A stretch of 37,886 bases of DNA from Bradyrhizobium sp. (GTDB lineage Bacteria > Pseudomonadota > Alphaproteobacteria > Rhizobiales > Xanthobacteraceae): the NCBI RefSeq assembly GCF_030646015.1, contig NZ_JAUSLT010000098.1:1-37886 (forward strand). The letters run 5' to 3'. Under the pieces are notes generated by a model. The model was given only the letters and a program-made list of their open reading frames with translations, was not told where the DNA came from and searched no databases. A program made the position numbers and the translations under genes. Within the stretch, counting starts at the first letter, position 1. Every line of letters begins with the position of its first letter. This document shows positions 1 through 10,208 of this stretch, piece after piece.

Positions 1-2263
<2,263 letters not shown>

Positions 2264-2320
2264 GGGGACTCCCCTTGTTCTGGTCTGACGCCAGCATTGC
2301 GGAGAGGCGCGCACAAATCG

Positions 2321-2338
2321 ATGGCACGTTCGTGCCAT
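2321..2338. promoter_or_regulatory. Perfect palindrome between divergent genes, possible operator
   Basis: ATGGCACG, two bases, CGTGCCAT: eight-base arms that match perfectly. It lies in the 217-base gap between the minus-strand methyltransferase and the plus-strand NIPSNAP gene. Part of it (TGGCACG) resembles the -24 box of sigma-54 promoters, but no good -12 box follows at the right spacing. A dimeric regulator site is the simpler reading. No factor can be named. Confidence 0.35.
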
Positions 2339-2480
2339 GAGCCCGTGATTGGAGAAGCGCCTCGCCCATGGTGATCGTTCTGCCGGAACAGGCCGTCACC
2401 CGTCCTTTGACGGCCGCGCGATTTATTGCGACAAAGCCTCCCGTGAACCGCAAGAACAATAAATCGAGGGATTGAAGCCG

Positions 2481-2807
2481 ATGATCATGGAAATGCGCAT
2501 CTATCGCTGTCTGCCGGGCCGCCTGCCGGCGCTGCTGAAGCGTTTCGAAAACACCACGCTGAAATTGTGGGACAAGCACGGCATCAAGCAGGCCGGCTTC
2601 TTCACCACGCTGATCGGCACGTCCAACCAGGAACTGACCTATTTCGTCGCCTGGGACTCGCTGGCGGATCGCGAAAAGAAGTGGAATGCATTCCAGACCG
2701 ATCCCGACTGGATCGCCGGCCGCGCCAAGAGCGAAGAAGACGGCCAGATCATCGACAACATCGTCAGCCAGCTGCTGGTGCCGACAGCCTTCTCGGCGGT
2801 AAAATAG
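2481..2807 (+). CDS. NIPSNAP family protein
   Basis: Small cytoplasmic protein of about 108 residues with the NIPSNAP ferredoxin-like alpha-beta fold. Its signature is the segment LTYFVAWDSLADREKKW followed by a short NAFQTDPDW stretch. The N-terminus MIMEMRIYRC is typical. I chose ATG 2481 because GAGGG at 2466-2470 is well spaced from it; an in-frame TTG at 2472 sits too close. A further ATG at 2487 is possible. The biochemical role of bacterial NIPSNAP proteins is largely unknown. It precedes kdsA by about 90 bases on the same strand and may be independently transcribed. Confidence 0.85.
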   Translation: MIMEMRIYRCLPGRLPALLKRFENTTLKLWDKHGIKQAGFFTTLIGTSNQELTYFVAWDSLADREKKWNAFQTDPDWIAGRAKSEEDGQIIDNIVSQLLVPTAFSAVK

Positions 2808-2898
2808 CCACCGATGCAACCCTGATATTCGGGGGCTGAACGGGGTTGATCCTGATGGCGTGGACCGGCATGGTCCACGCGGAAACGAAGGAAAACCC

Positions 2899-3747
2899 GT
2901 GAGCGCGAACACCTTTGCAGCACCAATCGTGGCGGCTGGCCCGGTCAAATTCGGCAATGATCTGCCGATTTCGATCATCGCCGGCCCATGCCAGCTCGAG
3001 AGCCGCGCGCATGCGCTGGAGGTGGCCTCGGCGCTGAAGGAAATCGCCGCGCGCTTGCGAATCGGCATCGTCTACAAGACCTCGTTCGACAAAGCCAACC
3101 GCAGCAGCGGATCGGCCCCGCGCGGCATCGGCCTTGCTCAGGCGCTGCCGATCTTTGCCGAGATCCGTTCCTCGCTCGGCATGGCCGTGCTCACCGATGT
3201 CCACGATGCCTCGCAATGTGCCGAGGTCGCACAGGCCGTCGACGTGCTGCAGATTCCGGCGTTCCTGTGCCGGCAGACCGATCTGCTGCTGGCGGCGGCG
3301 GCGACCGGTAAGGTCGTCAACGTCAAGAAGGGCCAGTTCCTGGCGCCCTGGGACATGGCAAACGTCGTCGCCAAGATCACCGGCGCCGGCAACGCCAATG
3401 TGCTGGTCACCGAGCGCGGCGTCTCGTTCGGCTACAACACGCTGGTGTCGGACATGCGGGCGCTGCCCATCCTGGCGCGCACCGGCGCGCCTGTCATTTT
3501 TGACGCCACCCATTCGGTGCAGCAACCGGGCGGCAAGGGCACCTCGTCGGGCGGCGAGCGCGAATTCGTGCCCGTGCTGGCGCGTGCCGCGGTCGCGGTC
3601 GGCGTCGCCGGCGTCTTCATCGAAACCCATCCCGATCCCGACCGCGCGCCGTCGGACGGTCCCAACATGGTGCCGCTGCGCGATTTCGAGGGCCTGGTGC
3701 GGACGCTGATGGCGTTCGATGCACTGGCCAAGAGCGCGCCGCGCTGA
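2899..3747 (+). CDS. kdsA: 3-deoxy-8-phosphooctulonate (KDO-8-P) synthase
   Basis: Condenses phosphoenolpyruvate with arabinose 5-phosphate to give KDO-8-P, a precursor of the lipopolysaccharide inner core, in the cytoplasm. Recognisable family blocks are IAGPCQLESR, YKTSFDKANRSS, NVKKGQFLAPWDM, ERGVSFGYN, FDATHSVQQPGG and IETHPDPD. The start is taken as GTG 2899, with AAGGA seven bases upstream. This gives 282 residues, the usual length, and removes an unconserved 13-residue extension. Its TGA overlaps the ATG of the following MFS gene by one base (TGATG), suggesting translational coupling. Finding kdsA between pyrG and eno is the common alphaproteobacterial order. Confidence 0.97.
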   Translation: MSANTFAAPIVAAGPVKFGNDLPISIIAGPCQLESRAHALEVASALKEIAARLRIGIVYKTSFDKANRSSGSAPRGIGLAQALPIFAEIRSSLGMAVLTDVHDASQCAEVAQAVDVLQIPAFLCRQTDLLLAAAATGKVVNVKKGQFLAPWDMANVVAKITGAGNANVLVTERGVSFGYNTLVSDMRALPILARTGAPVIFDATHSVQQPGGKGTSSGGEREFVPVLARAAVAVGVAGVFIETHPDPDRAPSDGPNMVPLRDFEGLVRTLMAFDALAKSAPR

Positions 3748-4961
3748 TGCCATCGGGGCAGGGAGCAGCGCCGCACGATCAGCGTATTCCCTCGGTAATC
3801 TACGTCATTGCGCTGGCGACCTTTTCCGCCGCCCTGTCGGCGCGGGCGCTCGATCCCGTGCTGCCGCATGTCGCCGAGGATTTTGGAATCACCATCGCCA
3901 CCGCGGCGGGCTTCTCGGCGGCATTCGCCTTCACCTTCGCCATCATCCAGCCGGTATTGGGCGCAGCCGCTGATTTGTTCGGCAAGGCGCGGCTGATGGT
4001 GATTTGCCTGCTGCTGCTGGGACTGGCCAATATTCTCGGCGCGTTCGCGACGTCGTTTCCGATGCTGTTCGCCTCGCGCATTCTCGCAGGCATCGGCTCC
4101 GGCGGTGTTTTTCCGGTCGCGCTCAGCCTGACCAGCGACCTCGTGGGTCCGGAGAAACGACAGGTCGCGATCGGGCGAACGCTGGCCGGCGCCATGACCG
4201 GCAACCTCCTGGGCGCGTCCCTCTCGGGCCTGATCGGCGACTTGCTGGGCTGGCGCGGCGTGCTGGCGGTGCTCGGCGTGCTGGTGATCCTGGCCCCGAT
4301 CGCCGTGGCGCTCGGCTTTCGCGGCGCGGCGCTGACGCGGCCACCGAAGACGAGCCTGGCGATGCTCAGGCAGGGCTATCGCACGATCTTCAGCAACCCC
4401 AACGCGCGCATCGTCTACGCCGCCGTCTTCATCGAGGGCTGCTGCGTGCTCGGATTGTTTCCGTTCGTGGCGGCATTCCTGTTCGAACTCGGCGAAACCC
4501 GGTTGTCGATCGCGGGGATCGTGATCGCATTTTTTGCCGTGGGTGGTTTGTTCTACACCATGAGCGTTTCGCGGTTCCTGCCATGGCTCGGCGTCAAGGG
4601 CATGATGATCGCGGGCGCCGCCCTGGTCGGGCTGCAGCTCGCGGTGGTGGCATTCGGCCCGGGCTGGCAGATTCAGGCCCTCAGCCTGCTGTTCATGGGC
4701 TGGGGCTTCTACATGATTCACGGCTCGCTGCAGGTGGTTGCCAGCGAACTTTCGGTGCAAGCCCGCGCCACCGCGCTATCGCTGCACGCGTTTTTCTTTT
4801 TCATGGGACAGACTGTCGGTCCGATCGCCTATGGATTCGGCATCGAGAAACTCGGCAAGGTTCCGACCCTGCTGGTATTCGCGGTTGTGATGGTTGCGGT
4901 CGGCCTTGCCTGCGCGCGGCTGCTGCGACAGACGAGACCTGCGGATGCAAGTGCGACATAG
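3747..4961 (+). CDS. MFS transporter, DHA1-like
   Basis: A 404-residue major facilitator superfamily permease with about 12 predicted membrane segments in the inner membrane. The loop after segment 2 reads GAAADLFGKARLM, the expected MFS cytoplasmic motif. Segment 4 carries RILAGIGSGGVFPVALSL. Overall it resembles drug:H+ antiporter-1 type exporters. The start codon overlaps the kdsA stop codon by one base, so it is probably in the same transcript. It is followed 32 bases later by an EamA-type transporter. The substrate cannot be read from the sequence. Efflux of a small organic compound is the family default. Confidence 0.88.
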   Translation: MPSGQGAAPHDQRIPSVIYVIALATFSAALSARALDPVLPHVAEDFGITIATAAGFSAAFAFTFAIIQPVLGAAADLFGKARLMVICLLLLGLANILGAFATSFPMLFASRILAGIGSGGVFPVALSLTSDLVGPEKRQVAIGRTLAGAMTGNLLGASLSGLIGDLLGWRGVLAVLGVLVILAPIAVALGFRGAALTRPPKTSLAMLRQGYRTIFSNPNARIVYAAVFIEGCCVLGLFPFVAAFLFELGETRLSIAGIVIAFFAVGGLFYTMSVSRFLPWLGVKGMMIAGAALVGLQLAVVAFGPGWQIQALSLLFMGWGFYMIHGSLQVVASELSVQARATALSLHAFFFFMGQTVGPIAYGFGIEKLGKVPTLLVFAVVMVAVGLACARLLRQTRPADASAT

Positions 4962-4993
4962 CGGCTGCCTGGCAATGGCGGCGGGAGGCTTCA

Positions 4994-5842
4994 ATGATTG
5001 AAACGCATGTTCTGTTGGTCGTTTTGCTCGCCGCGGCACTTCACGCCACCTGGAACGCGCTGGTGAAGGGGGCGTCGGACAAGCTTGTCAGCATGACCGC
5101 CGTGGTTCTCGGCCACGTGCCGTTTGCGCTGCTGGCGCTACCGTTCGTGCCGCTGCCGGATGCTGCGTCGGTCCCGTACATCATCGGCGGCGCAGCGCTT
5201 CACGTCGGCTACCAGCTGTTTCTGTTCTGGGCCTATCGACAAGGCGATCTGACGCAAGTCTATCCGATTGCCCGCGGCACTGCGCCGCTGATCGTGGCGG
5301 CCTGTTCGGTGCTGATCTTCCGCGAGACGCTGACAACGCTGCAGCTTGTCGCCATCACCACGATTGGCTGCGGCATCATGAGCCTGGTGCTGGTTCGCGG
5401 TGCCCAAGGCTTGCACAATCCGCATGGCGCCATGCTGGCGCTGGTGACGGGATGTTTCGTGGCGGGGTATTCGATGGTGGACGGCTACGGCGCGCGCGCC
5501 GCCGGAACCCCCGTCGGGTTCTACGCCTGGGAAACCATTCTGAACGCCGTCGCGTTCTCCATGATTGTCGCGACGGCATCTCCCGGCACGTTGCGCAAGA
5601 CGGTCCGCAACCACAAGAAAATCATGGCGATCGGCGGCGGCGCGTCGTTTGTGGCCTATGCGCTGGTGGTGTGGGCGTTTACCCAGGCGCCGATCGCCGT
5701 GGTCACGGCGCTGCGGGAAACCAGCATCGTGTTCGCGCTGCTGATCGGAGTCTTTTTCCTCAAGGAGCGCCTCAACCTCGTAAAGCTGGTGTCGGCGATG
5801 CTGACGATGCTGGGAGCCCTGATGTTGCGTTTCTCGAAATGA
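4994..5842 (+). CDS. EamA/DMT-family transporter
   Basis: A 282-residue inner-membrane protein of the drug/metabolite transporter superfamily with about 10 hydrophobic segments in two EamA-like halves. The C-terminal half ends with GVFFLKERLNLVKLVSAMLT, the usual conserved KER segment before the final helix. ATG 4994 is chosen because GGGAGGC lies at 4983-4989 and the conserved N-terminal helix MIETHVLLVVLLAAALHATW begins there. The reading frame stays open far upstream, antiparallel in character to the MFS gene, but that part is not protein-like. Members export metabolites or amino acids; the substrate here is unknown. It lies in a probable kdsA-MFS-EamA-phosphoesterase operon. Confidence 0.87.
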   Translation: MIETHVLLVVLLAAALHATWNALVKGASDKLVSMTAVVLGHVPFALLALPFVPLPDAASVPYIIGGAALHVGYQLFLFWAYRQGDLTQVYPIARGTAPLIVAACSVLIFRETLTTLQLVAITTIGCGIMSLVLVRGAQGLHNPHGAMLALVTGCFVAGYSMVDGYGARAAGTPVGFYAWETILNAVAFSMIVATASPGTLRKTVRNHKKIMAIGGGASFVAYALVVWAFTQAPIAVVTALRETSIVFALLIGVFFLKERLNLVKLVSAMLTMLGALMLRFSK

Positions 5843-5876
5843 CCATGGTTGCCGCCATCCCAGCCGGAAGGTTCGA

Positions 5877-6476
5877 ATGAAGATCCTTGCCTTCAGCGAT
5901 TTGCATCGGGATGCCGCAAAGGCCGAGGCGATCGTGAACGAAAGCCGCGGCGCAGATGTGGTGGTCGGAGCCGGCGATTTCGCCTCCTGTGGCCTCGGCC
6001 ACGGGGATACGCTCAACGTCCTCCGGCGAATGACGGTCCCCTTCGTTCTGGTCCCGGGAAACCACGACGACCTTGGCGAGTTGTTCGCAGCCTGCGCCGA
6101 CTGGCCGCTGGCCCATCTGCTTCACGGCCAGTCGGTTGTGATCGACGGCGTGGCGTTCTTCGGAATTGGATTGGGCAGTGGCGTGATCGATCCGGAGCCG
6201 TGGAACATGGTGCTGGATGAAGCGGAGGCCGCGCAATTGCTCACGCTATGTCCTGCGCGGGCGGTGCTGGTTTCGCACTCGCCGCCGCACGGCATTGCCG
6301 ATCGGCAAAAGGACGGCAGACATAGCGGCAGTGCGGCGCTGCGCGACGCCATCGGTCAACACCAGCCCCGCATCACGATCTGTGGCCACGTCCACAATGG
6401 CTGGGGGCAAAGCGGAACCATCGGGCAGTCGCCGGTGCACAACATCGGTCCGAAGCCGAGATGGTTCGTCGTGTAG
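5877..6476 (+). CDS. Calcineurin-like metallophosphoesterase
   Basis: A 199-residue cytoplasmic metallophosphoesterase with the full set of dinuclear-metal ligands in order: FSDLH (near residue 6), AGDF, PGNHDD, SHSPPHG and CGHVHN. Such enzymes hydrolyse phosphomono- or phosphodiesters. The substrate is not predictable from these motifs. GGAAGG precedes ATG 5877 at a good distance. It lies 34 bases after the EamA gene and is probably the last gene of that operon. The stop codon is followed by the palindrome GGCAAGCTTGCC at 6476-6487, which has no T-run. Confidence 0.9.
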   Translation: MKILAFSDLHRDAAKAEAIVNESRGADVVVGAGDFASCGLGHGDTLNVLRRMTVPFVLVPGNHDDLGELFAACADWPLAHLLHGQSVVIDGVAFFGIGLGSGVIDPEPWNMVLDEAEAAQLLTLCPARAVLVSHSPPHGIADRQKDGRHSGSAALRDAIGQHQPRITICGHVHNGWGQSGTIGQSPVHNIGPKPRWFVV

Positions 6477-6539
6477 GCAAGCTTGCCAAGTTCCAGCGTT
6501 ATGCAACAATGCAACCGGAGCCGGGCAGGCCTGCCAAGA

Positions 6540-6560
6540 CCGCTCGGGTTAGTCGAGCGG
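6540..6560 (+). promoter_or_regulatory. Hairpin in leader of the small membrane protein gene
   Basis: CCGCTCG at 6540-6546 pairs perfectly with CGAGCGG at 6554-6560 around a 7-base loop. It ends about 14 bases before the GGGAGGG ribosome site of the next gene. There is no T-run, so an mRNA leader hairpin or operator is more likely than a terminator. Purely structural evidence. Confidence 0.3.
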
Positions 6561-6584
6561 GATAGTGTTTGAAGGGAGGGTTGC

Positions 6585-7037
6585 GTGAGCGAACCACTTC
6601 ATCCCAGCGCGCCGCACCATTTGCCGGGCTTCATCACCGCTCCCGGTGACACCGACGTCCTGATGATTGTCGTCGGCCTGGTTCTCATTGGCGCCGTTCT
6701 GGGGGGCGGCAATCTCTATCTGCATTTGCATACCCTGCCGGAGCGCATGGCGCACAAGTCGCAGAAGCTGCAATTCGAAATCGTGGCGGTGCTGGGCTTG
6801 CTGGCGCTCTTTACGCACAACCATCTGTTCTGGGTGATCGGGCTGTTTCTGGCCATGGTCGACCTGCCGGATTTCGGCACGCCGCTGCGCCGGATCGCGG
6901 GCGCGGCCGAAAAGATGGCCGGCGTTCCGCCTGAGCCAGACCCGACCTTGCCGGCTGAAACCATAAGCCACGCGGCCGATGCGAACGGCGGCGCTGCCAA
7001 GAGCGAGGTCAAGAGCGAGGTGCAGGGGCATGCTTGA
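6585..7037 (+). CDS. Small two- to three-helix inner-membrane protein coupled to HlyD gene
   Basis: A 150-residue membrane protein. A hydrophobic helix occupies about residues 24-44, and one or two more follow in about residues 62-95, the latter containing LGLLALFTHNHLFWVIGL. The last third is a hydrophilic Ala/Glu-rich tail. GTG 6585 is preceded by GGGAGGG. The stop overlaps the next start by 8 bases, so it is almost certainly co-translated with the HlyD-type gene. The pairing of a small membrane protein with an HlyD protein recalls E. coli yiaW-yiaV, but I cannot assign this protein to DUF3302. Function unknown; a membrane partner of the HlyD protein is inferred. Confidence 0.8.
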   Translation: MSEPLHPSAPHHLPGFITAPGDTDVLMIVVGLVLIGAVLGGGNLYLHLHTLPERMAHKSQKLQFEIVAVLGLLALFTHNHLFWVIGLFLAMVDLPDFGTPLRRIAGAAEKMAGVPPEPDPTLPAETISHAADANGGAAKSEVKSEVQGHA

Positions 7038-8262
7038 GATCATCCTGTGCTCGCTCGTGACGATACTGCCGGATTATCTCTATCGCCGCTACCGGCAGGG
7101 CAAGCGCCTCGGCCGCGAGATCACGCTGTTTTCCGTCTGGTTCGAATTGCGGTTCGGCATCATCACCTGCTTCATGCTCGCTATCGCCCTGATCACGATG
7201 ATCTTCTATTTCCATCCGTCCACCACGTCAGCAACGTTGTACTACCGCACCGTTCCGATCGTTCCGGAAACGACCGGCCGGGTGGCGGAGGTTCACGTTG
7301 AATTCAGTGCTCCCGTCAAAAGGGGTGACGTGATCTTCAGGCTGGATAACTCCAGGCAGCAGGCGGCATTGCGAACGGCCACAGCCAAGATTGCCGAGGT
7401 CGATGCTGCCATGCTGTCGGCGCAGGCCGATATCATGAAGGCGGAAGGTCAGCTTCAGGAAGCAAAGGGTTCCGTGCAACAGGCTTCGGACGAACTCGAC
7501 GTCAAGCGCGAGTTGCAGAAGCGCAACCCTGGTATTGTGCCACAGCGTGATATTGAAAAGCTCGAAGTTACTCTCGCGGGCCGTCAGGGCTCGCTGGATG
7601 CCGCCACTGCTTCGAAGCAGGCCGCGATGGTGCGGGTGAGCGCGCTGCTGCCGGCGGAGAAAGCAAGTGCCGAGGCGGCGCTGGCCGAAGCGCAGGTCGA
7701 CCTCGACAAGACCTACATCCGAGCCGGCGTGGACGGGCGCGTCGAGCAATTCGGATTGCGGCCGGGCGATGTCGTCAATCCCATGATCCGGTCGGCCGGC
7801 ATTCTGATTCCGGAGGGAGCCGGACGGCGTTCCCTCGCGGCGGGATTCGGACAGATCGAAGGGCAGGTCATGAAGGTCGGCATGGTGGCCGAGGCCACCT
7901 GCATCTCCAAACCGTGGACGATCATCCCGATGGTCATCACCAGCGTGCAGGATTACATCGCGGCCGGCCAGTTCAGGGGCGGCGAGCAACTGGTCGATAC
8001 CCAGCAGTCGGTGCGCCCGGGGACGATTCTCGTCTTGATGGAGCCGATCTTCAAAGGCGGCCTCGAGGGCGTCACGCCGGGCAGCAGCTGCATCGCCAAC
8101 GCCTACACCAGCAACCATGACCGGATCGCCGCAAAGGAGACCGGCGCCTTCAAGGGTTTTGCGCTGCACGTCGTCGACGCCGTCGGAATTGTGCACGCCA
8201 TGCTGCTGCGGATTCAGGCCCTGCTGCTGCCGATCAAGACGTTGGTGCTGAGCGGGCATTGA
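7030..8262 (+). CDS. HlyD-family membrane fusion protein
   Basis: A 410-residue periplasmic adaptor anchored in the inner membrane. The N-terminal region has a hydrophobic stretch (LCSLVTILPDYLYRRY) and a main transmembrane helix near residues 45-62. A half-lipoyl segment follows (VPETTGRVAEVHV then SAPVKRGDVIFRLDNS), then a long coiled-coil hairpin and a second half-lipoyl segment (TYIRAGVDGRVEQFGLRPGD). The start ATG 7030 lies inside the end of the preceding gene. No ABC, MFS or RND pump gene is adjacent, so it may serve a pump elsewhere or act only with the small membrane protein. Family assignment is firm; cargo is unknown. Confidence 0.88.
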   Translation: MLEIILCSLVTILPDYLYRRYRQGKRLGREITLFSVWFELRFGIITCFMLAIALITMIFYFHPSTTSATLYYRTVPIVPETTGRVAEVHVEFSAPVKRGDVIFRLDNSRQQAALRTATAKIAEVDAAMLSAQADIMKAEGQLQEAKGSVQQASDELDVKRELQKRNPGIVPQRDIEKLEVTLAGRQGSLDAATASKQAAMVRVSALLPAEKASAEAALAEAQVDLDKTYIRAGVDGRVEQFGLRPGDVVNPMIRSAGILIPEGAGRRSLAAGFGQIEGQVMKVGMVAEATCISKPWTIIPMVITSVQDYIAAGQFRGGEQLVDTQQSVRPGTILVLMEPIFKGGLEGVTPGSSCIANAYTSNHDRIAAKETGAFKGFALHVVDAVGIVHAMLLRIQALLLPIKTLVLSGH

Positions 8263-8310
8263 GTCGGTGGGAATGATCGACCCGGCCGCGATACCGGAGG
8301 CGGCATCGCG

Positions 8311-9279
8311 CTATTTCCCTAGCGCCGCCGTCAGCAGCGCCTCGGCTTGCCTGGTGGCCTCGACAAATGACGGCTGCTGCGGCGCGCGCTCGGTGAAGCA
8401 GCGCTTGTAGGCGTCTTCGCCCTGTTGGCGAAGGTCGCCGAGTTTGTCGTAGGCCTTCCTGCCGATGCGGTTGGACTGCAGATCGTCGGCGGCCTTCTCG
8501 GCCTTCTTGTCGTAGTCAGCCTTGATCGCAAGGCAGGCCGGGATCTGCACCTTGGGCTTGATCGAACCGTAGGCGACATAGACCTTGCCGTTCGCCAGCG
8601 CCGCAACGAACACTTCGTCCGCAGCATCAGGGACGGCGTCCTGGGTTCGCGCCGCCAGCATCGCATGGGCTGACGTGGCGGACGCCGACTTGGCAATCGG
8701 CAATTCGCCAAAGTTCACGACCGCCGCATCGGTCGAGATTGCCTGGGTATAAAAACTCTCGTCCTTGAAAGCTGCGCGCATTTGTTGCGGCACGTTCTTG
8801 ACCTTCTTGCCCCACCAGTGCTTGTGCGCGCGCAGCCAGCGCTCGAACAGCGTCTGCGTCGTGATGATGATATGGGCTTTTGGATAGACATATTTGCCGT
8901 CGGCGCCGTTGGCGCCGGCTTTCTCGCCGTTTTCGCCGACCCGCGCGTCGAAGCGCAGGCCGTCGAGCAGGCCAAAGCCCTGGTCGCCCCTGGAAAAGGC
9001 GTCGAGATTGAGCCTGGCCGGTCCAAACTCCTTGCGATCGGGCTCGGCCACGATCGCCTTCATTTGCCGCAGCAGATCGGCGCCAACGGTCTTCTCGGCC
9101 TTCGCGGCGTCATCGGCCTTTCCGCTGTCATACAGTTTCGAGATTTTCTCGATCGCCGCGTCGCGCGCGGCAACGTAACGATCCTCCGGTGACAGAGGAG
9201 CGGCGTTGGCGCTCGAAAGCGCGCCGAGCAGACACCAAGCGGCGGCTGCTCTGATGATGGCGGCGTGGACTTTGTGCAT
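8311..9279 (-). CDS. Conserved-looking secreted protein of unknown function
   Basis: A 322-residue protein with a clear Sec signal peptide (MHKVHAAIIRAAAAWCLLGA, cleavage predicted after the following ...SSANA). ATG 9279 is chosen because the signal peptide begins there; upstream in-frame sequence is not protein-like. The mature part is Lys/Ala-rich and mostly helical with two cysteines near the C-terminus. I do not recognise a domain. It lies 31 bases downstream of queF on the same strand and may be read from that transcript. A periplasmic location is inferred from the signal peptide. No enzymatic motif is visible. Confidence 0.75.
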   Translation of the reverse strand: MHKVHAAIIRAAAAWCLLGALSSANAAPLSPEDRYVAARDAAIEKISKLYDSGKADDAAKAEKTVGADLLRQMKAIVAEPDRKEFGPARLNLDAFSRGDQGFGLLDGLRFDARVGENGEKAGANGADGKYVYPKAHIIITTQTLFERWLRAHKHWWGKKVKNVPQQMRAAFKDESFYTQAISTDAAVVNFGELPIAKSASATSAHAMLAARTQDAVPDAADEVFVAALANGKVYVAYGSIKPKVQIPACLAIKADYDKKAEKAADDLQSNRIGRKAYDKLGDLRQQGEDAYKRCFTERAPQQPSFVEATRQAEALLTAALGK

Positions 9280-9310
9280 AAGCGGTGGTCGATATGTCCG
9301 GCCGTTCGGT

Positions 9311-9763
9311 TCAACCACGGCCGCGATAGGGCGCCACGCCCTGATCCGGAATCCACATGCCATCAGGCAATTTGCCGGACTGCCAGAACACGTCGATCGG
9401 GATGCCGCCGCGCGGATACCAGTAGCCGCCGATGCGCAGCCACTTCGGCTTGATCTCGGCGACAATGCGCTTGCCGATCATGACCGTGCAGTCCTCGTGG
9501 AACGCGCCATGGTTGCGAAAACTCGCGACATAAAGCTTCAGGGATTTCGACTCCAGCAGCCACGGACCGGGGACATAGTCGATCACCAGATGCGCGAAAT
9601 CCGGCTGGCCCGTGACCGGGCAGAGCGAGGTGAATTCCGGCGCGGTAAACCGCACCACGTAATTGGTGTCCTTCTGCGGATTGGGCACCCGGTCGAGCTT
9701 TGCCTTTTCCGGGCTGTCGGGCCATTCCACGGCGCGGCCGAGCTGCAGGGATTTTTTGGCCAT
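9311..9763 (-). CDS. queF: NADPH-dependent 7-cyano-7-deazaguanine (preQ0) reductase
   Basis: Reduces the nitrile of preQ0 to the amine of preQ1 during queuosine biosynthesis for tRNA modification, in the cytoplasm. The protein has 150 residues, the short single-domain form also found in Bacillus. The nucleophile Cys is C48 in [15 protein letters not shown], with D55 as the likely proton donor. The substrate-binding His-Glu is H89-E90 in [12 protein letters not shown] 9763 is supported by AGAGGA upstream and by the conserved MAKKSLQLG start. No other queuosine genes are nearby, so it acts with genes elsewhere on the chromosome. Confidence 0.96.
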   Translation of the reverse strand: MAKKSLQLGRAVEWPDSPEKAKLDRVPNPQKDTNYVVRFTAPEFTSLCPVTGQPDFAHLVIDYVPGPWLLESKSLKLYVASFRNHGAFHEDCTVMIGKRIVAEIKPKWLRIGGYWYPRGGIPIDVFWQSGKLPDGMWIPDQGVAPYRGRG

Positions 9764-9818
9764 CTTGTCGTCCTCTAGGAAGCGCTGACATGGACGCAAC
9801 GAGGGTGGCCGTCAACCG

Positions 9819-10208
9819 TCAGCGCGAGGCGGACGCTGCCAGGAAGCGTATCAGCGCCTGGCGCTCGGTCGCGTCCTCGACGCCGCGCATCGACATCCAC
9901 AGGCCCGGAAACATCGCGGCGGGATCGGTGAGGAAGCTGTCGAGGCGCGTTGCGTCCCAGCGCAGGCCGTCATCGCGCGCCTTGCGCAGCACCGGCGAGT
10001 AATCGAACGCGGAATCGCCGCCGATGCTGCGCCCGATCAGGCCACTGAGATGGGGGCCGGGCAGGCCCCGCTCGGTTGGGTCGAGGCTGTGGCAGGCGCG
10101 GCAGGGCGCGAACTGGCGCTCGCCGGCATCCTCTGCCGCCGCCGGAGCGGCCGCCAGGGCAGGGAGCAGCAGCAGGGCGACGAAAGTTCTCACGCCAGGA
10201 ATTTTCAC
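9819..10208 (-). CDS. Secreted c-type cytochrome
   Basis: A 129-residue class-I cytochrome c. A hydrophobic signal peptide ends near AAAPAAAEDAGE. The single heme site CRACH covers residues 36-40, and a Met-containing segment MFPGLWMSM supplies the likely axial methionine. GTG 10208 overlaps the stop of the upstream beta-propeller gene (GTGA); a second in-frame GTG at 10193 is an alternative start. The overlap indicates translational coupling, so the two exported proteins probably act together. Its electron partner is not identifiable. The family is certain from heme motif, size and signal peptide. Confidence 0.9.
   Translation of the reverse strand: MKIPGVRTFVALLLLPALAAAPAAAEDAGERQFAPCRACHSLDPTERGLPGPHLSGLIGRSIGGDSAFDYSPVLRKARDDGLRWDATRLDSFLTDPAAMFPGLWMSMRGVEDATERQALIRFLAASASR

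Noticed and set aside
2321..2338. Sigma-54 promoter reading of the TGGCACG palindrome
   Set aside because: The expected TTGCA-like -12 box is missing at the right spacing; the palindrome explains the bases better.
4004..4993. A 330-residue N-terminal extension of the EamA transporter
   Set aside because: It overlaps the MFS gene in another frame, is Arg/Gly-rich without motifs, and a strong ribosome site marks the real start at 4994.
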